This document shows, piece by piece, positions 54,391 to 64,000 of a stretch of 64,000 bases of DNA. The stretch lies in the NCBI GenBank assembly GCA_036971715.1, contig JAVHJL010000010.1, positions 682,001 to 746,000 on the forward strand, in the 5' to 3' direction. The notes beneath the pieces are model-generated. The model saw nothing but the letters and a program-made list of their open reading frames with translations, searched no databases and had not been told where the DNA came from. The position numbers and the translations under genes are program-made. How positions within the stretch are numbered: the stretch's first letter is position 1; each line of letters begins with the position of its first letter. The DNA comes from Arthrobotrys musiformis (taxonomy: Eukaryota; Ascomycota; Orbiliomycetes; Orbiliales; Orbiliaceae).

Positions 54391-55711
54391 CGGCACTACC
54401 AGGTACTCTCTCACACACACACATACATATAAGCATTGCATTCCAGCCAGCTGTGCCGTGGTCTCGATCGAATCAAATATATATTATATTGCCTCAGCCT
54501 CTCCCCATCGTCATCCTCATTCATATGCATGCTCATCACCACCCGCTATCCGCCTGGAATTGATAATTAAAACCAAAACCCCAAACTCGAATTCCCGAAG
54601 CCTCGACAAAATAAAAATAACTTATAGAGATAAGAATAAAATAAAGATCCCCGAGGCAAACGAAGTGTAATAAAATTGAGATTGAAATTGAGATTGGTGA
54701 ATTTGTTCAAAAGAGTAAAATCTCCGACTCGAAGCAGCTGCGGCGTTGAATTCGAATTCAACACTTTCCAATTCCATCCAACGTTGAAACAGGACGACGT
54801 CTTCGTCGCTAGGGAACACAAGGCCTTCAAACCTTTTCTGCTGTTAAGATACGCTCTTCCTCTTTCTTCCTCTTCTTCATCTCATCAACATCTCATCAAC
54901 CTCATCGACATCAATATCACCAACTTCACCCTCACAACTTCAACTTCAACTTCATCACCATACATAGGACATAACATAACACCTAACTAGGACTCGAAAC
55001 CAGCCTTCTCTCCCATAATCATCACCTGGCCACCAACGAATCGGCATCTCTCCCTCATTTCGTAGCCTCCAACTTCGTCGTCACTTTAGGAGATCCGCCA
55101 TAAAGCCGATACGACCTGTTTGGCCATCAGCTAGCCTAAAAACATCCCCAGCCTGCCCGGCTTTTCACTTTTTGGTGGTCGTCAGCTGCTCAACAAACAA
55201 ACACCTATTAGGAAAATAAGGAACAGACGGCTAATCAAGGCCCTGCGACCTCCAGTTCTGCACTTTGTCGTCATTACTTTAGCCCGTAGCTAGCTTCTTC
55301 TAAGCCTTCACTCCCATTACCGCTACTACCACCTGGCCGACGAGCTGGCCAGCCTTCTCTCTTTCTAACTTGCATACATATCGTCCGTCGTCCGTCACCC
55401 GTCGCTTGTCGCCCGTTTCTCTGCTTTCGTTACATTACCTAAGAAACCGCGTCCTTTCTCTCCATTCTCCACGCCACAACCTCACTTTGTGCACCACGTT
55501 TCCCCATACCATTTCCATTTCGAGCGCATGAGAGCGTGACAGGAGTCAGAGAGAGTGAGCGAGGAAGAGAGTCGTGTGCTCGAAGAAAACCCCAAGGAAG
55601 CCCCTTCTCCGTCAAGGAGGCCTTTCATTCCATTCATTCCCTCCCTCGAGAACCAGGCAAATTTGGAACCGTCGATAGTAAAATTTTTGAAGGGCACCCG
55701 GATCCGACAAA

Positions 55712-58233
55712 ATGCAGTACGTCAGAAGTATCGCCGGTTCTGTCTCCAAGACATACAACTCCATCAACCCTGCTACCCTTAGCGGTGCAATCGACGTTAT
55801 CGTTATTGAACAGGAAAATGGTACGGTGGTATTTCCAAAGAAAAAAATTATGTTTTCAAAGATAGCTATCACATGCTAATGCTAATATGATGATTGCCTG
55901 ATTTCTAGGAGATTTGGCTTGTTCCCCCTTCCATGTCCGCTTCGGCAAGTTTTCGTTATTACGGCCTCTGGAGAAGAAGGCAAGCTTCATATCCCTACCC
56001 TAGCTTTCCGCCCTGTCATCCGTTTTGATTTCTAGAAGCTAACATGGGATTCTTCCAATTTTAGGTTGAGTTCCGTGTCAATGGCCACAAAACCAACTTC
56101 CCCATGAAGCTAGGCGAAGGAGGAGAGGCATTTTTCGTCTTCGAAACCACCAGTGACATCCCGGAAGACCTCCAGACATCGCCCCTGGTATCGCCCGCCG
56201 CAAGCCCTAGACCGATGTCCCCGGTTTCGGATGGTGGATCTGTGCTGGATTTGGAAACTTTAGAAGATCTGGAGAACGCCGGAAAGACGTCATCTTCTGC
56301 CACCTCGGATTCCGTCGCTATACCTCGAAGGGCGCAGTCGGATGCTGGCCAAGCCTCGCCGTATTCGTTATCTCCACCGGACGTAATTAAAGCCCGACCG
56401 CAGAGTGGCGACTGGAAATACAGTAGCTTGGACCGATCGACATCAGCAGATATCTTGCCGTCAGAGAGCCACAAGTACAATCTCGATGACAGCCATAAGG
56501 CGAAATCTGCAGAGAACACACCTCGCTCCTCCTCGCCCCTCAATGATCCAGAAAGATTTGAAAGAGCCAGAGCGCTCTCTCGTAAGATCTCAATCCCTAC
56601 ACGGATCACTGATGACGGTGACTTGATGCTCGATATGAACGGCTACAAGACCGGAGAGGGAGAGGATGACTCGCTGCAAGCTGAGGTTATGGCCAGGAGA
56701 CTTCTCGCTGAGGAGTTTGAGTCCGGCTATGACCTTACCTCGCTGATAGGGGCGGATCGGGATGGTAACATTATCATCTACACAAGCGAGGAAGCTAAGG
56801 CTGAGGCCGATAGGCGGGCGAGAGCTGGTACCACCACAATTGATATTTCCGACCTTGAGTCCGGCTATTCGTCGGATGATGGCAAGAGCATGACAAATGA
56901 GCAGCTCGTCACTCCCCCAAAGACACCACCACCAGGAGGACTTCAATCGGAACCCAAGAACTACGCAAAAACTCTACGATTGACTAGCTGCCAATTGAAG
57001 AGTTTGAACCTCAAATCCGGTGCGAATACTCTTAGCTTCTCGGTCAACAAGGCTGTCTGCAATGCCAACTTGTACCTCTGGAAGTGGAACATTCCGATTG
57101 TTATTTCCGATATTGATGGGACAATTACCAAGTCTGATGCTCTTGGACACTTCTACAATATGCTCGGAAGGGACTGGACCCACTTGGGTGTAGCGAAGCT
57201 CTTTACTGAGATTTCGTCTAACGGGTATAATATCATTTACCTGACCAGCCGAGCTGTCGGTCAAGCGGATACCACACGAAACTACCTGAATGGTATCGTG
57301 CAAGACAAATACAAGCTTCCAAAGGGTCCTGTTATCATGTCTCCGGATCGGATGCTTGCTGCTCTTCGCCGCGAAGTCTACCTGCGGAAACCAGAAGTTT
57401 TTAAGATGGCATGCTTGCGCGATATCCTGAGCTTGTTCGGCGACAACGCCAACCCATTTTACGCTGGCTTCGGTAATCGATTGACGGATGCTTTGTCCTA
57501 CCGATCAGTTAATATCCCGTCGACTAGGATCTACACCATCGACTCTAACGGGTCAGTTATCTTGGACCTTCTCACTTTGACGACCTACAAATCTACGTAT
57601 GTCAACATGCGAGACGACGTTGATCACTTCTTCCCACCAACATCGAATCTGACGACCGATGAGTCCTGTACGGATTTTATCTACTGGAGACAACCGATTG
57701 ACTATGCTGCCTTCAGTGACTCGGAAGATGAAGAGGAGGACGACGAGGACGACGAGGATGAAGATGAGGATGAAGATGTTCCGATTGACGAGGAGGAGTT
57801 CTATGACGACGAGAATGACGACGATGCGCAATACGAAGACGCACTTGCCGGTTCATTCCTTAGCCAGGGTTCTTACAACTCGCTCAGGGACAACAGAATC
57901 GAGGAACAGAACGCACGGTTTGACGAAGCACTGAGAATCAGCCAACGAGGCCGAATCGTCGAAGATTTACTTGAGAAGGCGGAAGATAATCTACCTGGAA
58001 GCGGTGTTTCTGATGAAGGCGCGGAGAAAGTTGGAAATGTTCACGTCGCTGATCCGAGGGTGTTGGAGGCCCAGGACGATATCGTCCGCCATGAAAACTT
58101 GGGGACCGTGGCCGACCTAGATAACGACAGCAATCCAGGGATGCTTAAGCAAGTCACGGACGCTGTCGAGGGTTACATGGGAACTCAACAAGAACAACCA
58201 CAATCCGAGCCCGTTGAGGCTACATCGGCGTAG
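55712..58233 (+). CDS. PAH1: Phosphatidate phosphatase, lipin/Pah1 (Ned1/Smp2) family
   Basis: CDS join(55712..55820,55909..55979,56065..58233), 782 residues. The N-LIP domain is at about 1-100 (MQYVRSIAGSVSKTYNSINP, LSGAIDVIVIEQENGD, FHVRFGKFSLLRPLEKKVEF). The HAD-type catalytic motif DIDGT lies at 409-413 within IVISDIDGTITKSDALGHFY. It is followed by LTSRAVGQADTTRNYL and GFGNRLTDALSYRSV. A very acidic stretch follows (about 615-650) and a disordered end. Lipin makes diacylglycerol from phosphatidate at the ER/nuclear membrane, steering lipid between storage and membrane growth; in yeast it is controlled by phosphorylation and Nem1-Spo7. Intron 1 has donor GTACGG. Intron 2 has a GC donor (AAG|GCAAGC), the only one that keeps KKVEFRVNG. 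Length fits the family. Confidence 0.95.
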
Positions 58234-60444
58234 AGAGCCGACGCAATCCGAAGAGGGCTTGTGGCGTATATCCCCGATAGGGGGCTCTGGTTTAGGAGAC
58301 CGAAACCAGGGAATGAGGGAGGTGTGTAAATAGTGGGCGAAGAAGATGGAGTGCTCGCAAGAGTGCAACGATAGGCGTATATGTTATTGGCAAGTATTGA
58401 TAGCGTTTTTCTGGTCTTTGTCCCCTTTAACTTTTTTTTCTTCGACGAATTTCTCTATTGCTGTCGCTCGTCGTCGATAAATCTCTTATTCATGAGAACG
58501 TTTCGCGGTTTCCTCCTTTTGTGCGCACCTGCATTGCATCGGTGTTCTCTTTTATCCTTTTTTACTCCTTTCTTTTTTTCCTTTATACCTTGCTCCCTTA
58601 CTATTTTATTACAAAGGTTGCGAAACTCTTCTTTGGGGCTCTCTGGCGAAAAAACAAAAGTCGAAATGATAGACTGATCATTTTTTCTACGGCCATGCAA
58701 ACTCCTTGAATTCCTTTTCATCATTTGAACTTTTTTTAAACCCAACTATCATATTCGTGGCGTTTCAACATGCTTTTTTCATCATTTTATTTATATATTC
58801 TTTTTTATTTACGGCGGAGAAGAAGAGGCGAAATTCAACATCTAAGGGAGTATATATCCCAATACCAAGGCGGGACGAAACGCAGTCAAATTATATATAT
58901 CTTTCCTACATGACTGCGATTCTATGTTTACATGTTTTGTTTGCTAATGCGCAATATTCGGTGTTTTTCCGGCGATTTTTTGTTTAAAGTTTGGATTTTT
59001 GAGAATGTGCGATTTTTTATGTTTATGTTTAGTAGTTCATAGTCATAGTTCTTAGCGGGCGTACGATACACGGTGGGATGGGATGGATATCGTGCGGATT
59101 GGGGGTATAGTGAGTAGATGAGCGATCAGAATCAATCAATCAAATAAATTTATCAAGCAACAAGATCTTTTTGAGCTTGTTTATGTAAGCTGCCATGGTG
59201 GATAAAGAGTCCACTCCGGACTAAAGGGTCCATAGAGTTGATAGTATTGAGTGCACACTAGCGGTTTTCTTCAAATCATGTTGTAACACGACGGGTTGTA
59301 GATTATGGTGATCTACCCGCATACCACCGTAGCTAGAGTCAGGCGTGCGAATAAAGCCGTATGCAGTTGCATATACCAATACAAACCGGGTAACAAACCG
59401 AACGCTGTGGGACTCAAGATTAGGTTTCCACCCCCTGAAGTTCTTGCAGCCTCTGTTGCAAAAATTTTGTGACGTCGGTGAGGTCCGAATCAGAACCACA
59501 ATCACATGTTAAATTCCCACACGGTGTGAAAAAGAGCCTGCATGCATGGCGCCCTGAGTTTCACACCACACGGATGTCTTACGGATTTCCGTGGATCGTG
59601 AGATTGGAAGTTTATCTTGAGATCTGGGTACTCGGGTTTTCCATTTTTGGTGCGGTTATGCGTGAGGGTTTGATGCGGTGATGTATTGAGACCCCGTTGG
59701 TCTGAGGTTGAGGATGTAGCTATCGGATTTGAAGCAGCACTTAAGATGAGCTCCTTGATCGATAGCTGTGCTATTGAGATGCTTTAAGATGTAGATTGCG
59801 ATCTGTACTGATATCTACGATCACGCTGGATCCGTGGAACCCATGCGGCCGCCCGGGTCGGTCACACCGGTGCACTCTTTCCTAATGGAGGCTTGTTCTC
59901 CGATAGCAGAGCTATCAGGAAGTGACCCCCAGACTAGCAGAGCTATCATTTACAAGTACGTACACGAGTGAATCGTTTATGATTTACGGCGGGATCAATA
60001 TTGTTATAGTGAAGTACACTACCACTCGGACTAATAATATAAAAGCATTATAAACTTAAGCCCCGGGCCGTTCTAAATTACTCATCCCCTTAAGAGCTTG
60101 CTGGGGCAACCCATTCAAATAAAAAAGGAGTTATGGAAGACATATGATAAACTTGAGACTTCGCAGCTAGGCGCAGTACGTACGAGCTTTAGAATTGGTC
60201 TGTTGGTCTCCCTCTCGTAATGTCCGGGCAAGATATTAAGTCTCCACTGTGCGCTCCGAACCCGTAATCTCGTGCGGCTTAGATGCCTCGAGTATATAAA
60301 CCCAGATATATAACCCCCCCAAATTAACAAAAACTGTATATAAAGACAAAAGCAGTTATATACTCCCAAATAACCCCAACGCCAATAACCAAGATCGAAT
60401 AGAATACCAATCGCCCAGCCTCAAGACTAACCAATCACCATTCC
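58234..60444. other. Intergenic downstream of lipin, 2.2 kb
   Basis: Lipin 3' flank with T-rich tracts (58430-58810). A 13-base direct repeat AGCAGAGCTATCA occurs at 59905-59917 and 59936-59948; the first copy lies in a GATAGC..GCTATC palindrome. The open frames here are low-complexity or chance. Confidence 0.5.
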
Positions 60445-60678
60445 CTAATACCCCGGAGAAAAAACATCCAAAACCCCAGCTCCGATCCTATCAACACCAT
60501 CCCGCCTCACCCGTTTGACATCAACATCTCCCACGGGTTTTCTCACAAACCCACCGCTGGCGCTTCTTTCCTGTAGCCCCGTGGTTGCTAGATTGCGAAT
60601 ACCGGTTTTGTCGGTTATGGGGATTGGAATCGCGATGATGAGAGGGAGGGTGAGGGTGAGGAGTATCGAGGGGCGCAT
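60445..60678 (-). CDS. Possible small secreted peptide precursor
   Basis: 77 residues from the ATG at 60678. The N terminus is a good secretion signal (MRPSILLTLTLPLIIAIPIP), with cleavage likely near residue 18-22. The mature part is short, cysteine-free, and holds a Lys-Arg pair (DVKR) followed by VRRDGVDRIGAG and ending DVFSPGY. KR sites are cut by Kex2-type proteases in fungal peptide precursors. A TATA-like run (tataatataatatat, read on minus) sits about 40-55 bases upstream. No homology is claimed and a chance frame is possible. Confidence 0.4.
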   Translation of the reverse strand: MRPSILLTLTLPLIIAIPIPITDKTGIRNLATTGLQERSASGGFVRKPVGDVDVKRVRRDGVDRIGAGVLDVFSPGY

Positions 60679-61527
60679 TTTTTGTATAATTGATATCGAT
60701 GGGGTTGGTTCGGTATTATAATATAATATATGGCTTAGGCTGGGTGTGTGTATAGGGTCAAGTATAATAAGGCCCGCGGCTGATATCTAAGTATCTAGGC
60801 CTGGGATCGAAACCGTGAGATCTTGCGTGATAGTTTATAAATTTCAAAAGGACCAGGAGTGATCAAAGGCGTATCGACGCGAGGAGAGTGAAATGCCAAT
60901 ATTACAATCGGTGCCGTTCGTGATATCAAATATTTATTAGAGGCATCAAGAACCATCAAACTCACAAAAACAAAAAAGCAGAAGGAAGAAACAAAAAGAG
61001 GGGTCGATCCCTTTTACGACCCCAAAACTCTTCTGTCAAGATCACCGATCTCGAAGACTCGGGACTCTACTCCGTCAGGATCGAGGGAAATGTGTTGACC
61101 GGTGATTGGGCGATGATGCATGATGCAGCATCAATCGAGTATACCCAATACCATGAAGAATTCGATTGGGGGGCACGGGACTAGAATGAATTCAAGTTGA
61201 ATAGCATGGCGGCTCGTGACTCAATTAGCGTCTTAGGTATATGTAGCCATCATATTGAGGAAGCCTTTGGTTAGTATACCATTAGAGACTAGTATTATAA
61301 TTAATCGATTCCACAATCACGGGAAAACAATGAATCGGCCCGACGGTTTGGAAGAATAAATCGATCAATAGTCTATATATCCTAACATACACTCCATCCT
61401 CAATGGATCGAGTAACCATATGTCCATCTCATACAAAGACCAATGTAGATACCAAAGTAAATACATTCCAAATCCAAAAAAGAAAAAGAAGAAGGAAAGA
61501 GAAACAGGAATAGATCTACCAGCGAAT
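60679..61527. other. Intergenic between the peptide frame and LYS1
   Basis: About 850 bases. LYS1 3' flank at the right, possible promoter of the peptide frame at the left. No other gene seen. Confidence 0.5.
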
Positions 61528-63068
61528 CTACTGACTCAACTCTGCCTTCTTCTGCTCGAACAGCGTCTTAGCATCAGCCCAGACTCTAGCCGTATCCCTG
61601 TCCTTCAACTGCAATAAGCTGGGCAACAGCTGCGACGAGAAGGATTCCGAGGATTCTCGGGGTAGGAGGGTTGGCAGGTGGTCGATCGAGATGACGGAGA
61701 CTGGTGGGCCGGTCCTGTAATTGATATTAGTATTTAATTAAAATTTCTTTTGAAAGATAAGTGGAGGGAAAATTGCGTACTGAATGCCCGAAATATCGAC
61801 GGTTGGCGCATCGAATGTGGTCCAGATGTCATAGACCGGTACTGGGTTAAACGGACTGTTTGGATCACAGGCAACGTCGCAGATAAGTCTCAACTTGCGG
61901 TTCTCATCGGCATTGATCGATTCCTTGGTCACAAACGGCGGGATCTTGCCCATAAGGTAGATGCAGTTGATGAAAATATCCGCTATAAAAAGCCAAAATT
62001 AGACAAAGTCCACCATCAAATATATCAAAAGGGATAATACTCACACTGTGTGATCTCCTTGAATGGTCCACCGGGCTTAGTCTCCGCCATATCCCACTTC
62101 CAAATACTCTCCTCCCCGAGCCCAACCTTAGTACACAAATCCACACTACCGCTACCGCATCGTCCCAAGGCACCGATGACAATAACCCGCGGCTCAGCAC
62201 CGCCATTAACCGCCTTCGCCTTCTCGATACTCTCCTTAACATGAGAGATCAAAGCAGCCTCATTAGGATACGGCTTAACAGCCGGATACCCCGGTCCATC
62301 AGGATGGGTAACATTCCAAGCCCAAATTTCCAATGCCAACGCAGCTCCCGCGAAACCAGCATAATACCCAAAGGCGGCGACGCGACGGCCGTTAGCATCG
62401 TTTAAGAACTCGAGGTCGTAAAGACAGTTCTGGTAACGTCCCAGGGTCTCACGGTAACCCGTTTGTTGCTTGAAGACGTGCGCGAATTGGATGTGTTCGT
62501 GGATGAGGGGGAAGTTTTCTTCGGGGAGTTCTTTGAGACCGACGATTAGATGGTCCTTTGGGGCGTTGACCCACGAACCGGTCTCGACGAGGGGGATGCC
62601 AGCACTAAAATCATATCAATTGGTGTTAGAAACCGTCATCTCTTCCCATGTTGTTGGAAAACCCGGCCGTATTGCCGGGATTACATCAATGGTGGGGTAA
62701 AAGTGGGGGCGGGGGGGGTAGACATACTCCTCGAATTCCTTGTCGTCAAAGATACTCTGCGGCGAACGCTCGACTCTGACATCGTATCCAGCGTCCACGA
62801 GAGCCTTAGCAGTAGTCGGAGTCACTAAAAAGTTTCAAAACCAATTCCTCGTGAGCTCGACCATTCGAATTTTTGGTATAGAGTATAGTAATGATCGGGG
62901 AAGGCAATTGGCTGGTAAAAGCACGATGCCATCGCGGGGTGCATACAGCATGACCTGTGCTCCAATGGCTTGGCTATCAATCACAAAAACCAGTCAGTCA
63001 AACATAATATAACCCTTCTATAGGTGAAGCTACTCACTCTCAGCACGAAGATGAAGTACAGTTGCCAT
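61528..63068 (-). CDS. LYS1: Saccharopine dehydrogenase (NAD+, L-lysine-forming)
   Basis: CDS complement(join(61528..61714,61781..61982,62045..62604,62728..62824,62947..62973,63038..63068)), 367 residues, close to the fungal norm of about 370. It begins MATVLHLRAE / TKPLEHRSC / LTPTTAKALVDAGYDVRVER, with each slash an intron. Later blocks are LIVGLKELPEENFPLIHEHI, FAGAALALEIWAWN, the Rossmann segment VIVIGALGRCGSG, KWDMAETKPGGPF, INCIYLMGKIPPF and VISIDHLPTLLPRESSESFS. It catalyses the last step of the fungal alpha-aminoadipate pathway, saccharopine to lysine plus 2-oxoglutarate. The LEHRSCLTPTT active-site region is built across a 27-base exon. All splices are GT-AG and in frame. Some fungal copies end in a peroxisomal signal; here the end (KKAELSQ) is not one. 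Confidence 0.95.
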
Positions 63069-64000
63069 TTTTCTATAATATTCCGGTGAAGTTGCAGAAT
63101 CCGAAAAAGCCCTCAGTGACGACAGCAAAGACGAGTTTTTGATGGTGTTGGGAGAGACAGATAAATGTTGGATGTCGTTCAACCAGCTCCGTCGCAAATT
63201 TATATTTACAACCGAGCGACAAGGAGTCATACAGACAGCTCCAGAAAAACCTCCAACAAGTACATCTCCACCAATCGCCCTCGGATTGTATACTTTATTA
63301 TTAATATCGAGGAGGAACAGGCTAAGACCACTGCTAACCGGTTACGACCCTGTCCTTTCGGCCCGCGCAGAAGTCCGCCTGCAAAAAAACCTGCTGCGGT
63401 TCTTCCCATCGATTGGCAAAAATAGCAGGTCCGTAATCGGCGGATTGCCCGATCAGGTTAAATCAAGACGAGGCTAGTTACCGTTGACCCCACGGCGACA
63501 GTTTGTCCGCTCGATGAGATGACATGAGATGACATCTCCAGCTTCCCGAAGCGATCATGGTCGATTGAAAATGCATGGAAATGGTATTGTTTTTGGTTTG
63601 TATCTATATCTCTATGGCCCCGGCCCCGCCAACGGAAAATATCCTGCGGGGCTTGATCAACCACCGAAGGAATCTATTATACAGTCTGTCTTATGTGGAA
63701 GCTACCCAGCCCCTCCACATTGCCCCCACGATTCTGCATTCCGAGTGCATGGACGAAAAGCAGGGTAAATCATAAAAAAAAATAAAAAATAAAAAAACGT
63801 AAGTAAGCAAGCGGCATTCTGTACATACCAGCTGCAAACGAACAAGCAGAAACAGGAGGAGAAGATAATTAAAACGTATAAAGCAACGCTGTGGAGAACA
63901 TGGAACGTGAACGGAAGACATTTTTTTTAAAAATATATTTTTCCTTCCTTGGCCCCAAGTTGAATCTTACTACTTCTCTGGGCGGGAATCACCTACCCCC
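63069..64000. other. LYS1 upstream region to window end
   Basis: LYS1 promoter next to 63069. No coding region is supported to the right edge; open frames at 63139-63477 and 63691-63921 lack features. An A-rich stretch lies at 63773-63797. Confidence 0.5.

Larger units (their letters stand above)
47452..55711. other. Gene desert, 8.2 kb
   Basis: No confident protein or RNA gene in over 8 kb. Open frames are short and featureless; the longest ATG-started ones considered are 50115-50384 (89 codons) and 53899-54240 minus. Visible structure: TGGTCTGGGTACAAGACCA palindrome at 48716-48734, an 11-base C run at 51764-51774, an AATCA array with drifting ATCAG units at 54341-54390, and pyrimidine/CA-rich tracts at about 54850-54965 that probably belong to the long 5' leader of the lipin gene. 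A ggggttcgagc word near 53380 recalls a tRNA B box, but no tRNA fold can be built around it. Confidence 0.5.

Noticed and set aside
59905..59948. 13-base direct repeat AGCAGAGCTATCA as an insertion footprint
   Set aside because: Only 18 bases lie between the copies and there is no sign of an element; likely local duplication.

Overview
The window is nuclear DNA of a filamentous ascomycete (Pezizomycotina). The evidence is short GT-AG introns of about 50 to 110 bases in most genes, fungal forms of Utp11, Sds22, Cmc1, Sec61-beta, Mdm12, Taf9, Pah1/lipin and Lys1, and long lineage-specific intergenic stretches. The large gene-poor blocks and a local family of unknown proteins would suit Orbiliomycetes or another early-diverging Pezizomycotina lineage, but I could not test this. 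I saw no tRNA, rRNA, CRISPR array, intact transposon or bacterial-type operon.

Layout. 0.1-0.8 kb holds UTP11 (minus). 1.3-12 kb is an accessory segment: a 1022-residue ankyrin protein with a predicted membrane hairpin, an unrecognised conserved-looking fungal protein, a two-exon F-box protein, an orphan protein and a four-exon ricin-B-type lectin. 12.7-21.8 kb is a compact housekeeping block: SDS22, a CSN12/PCID2-type PCI protein, CMC1 and SEC61-beta on plus, then MDM12 and TAF9 on minus. 22-35.4 kb is accessory again. It holds four genes (22135-23662, 25570-26622, 29690-31417, 34830-35378) whose products share one small domain that I do not recognise and carry completely different tails; this is the best candidate for something undescribed. 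38-47.5 kb has three minus-strand genes: a 748-residue unknown protein, a 1261-residue membrane-anchored fibronectin-III/coiled-coil protein, and a type II membrane glycosyltransferase-like protein. 47.5-55.7 kb is a gene desert. 55.7-58.2 kb is phosphatidate phosphatase (lipin/PAH1), 60.4-60.7 kb a possible small secreted peptide, and 61.5-63.1 kb the six-exon LYS1 saccharopine dehydrogenase.

The housekeeping genes cover separate core processes: ribosome assembly, PP1 control, mRNA export or COP9-related function, respiratory chain assembly, protein translocation, ER-mitochondria lipid transfer, TFIID/SAGA, lipid synthesis and lysine synthesis. They are not one pathway. The alternation of dense conserved blocks with sparse accessory blocks resembles a two-speed fungal genome. 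Exon boundaries were placed by hand from splice consensus, frame continuity and expected family sequence, so they are models and not transcript-supported.
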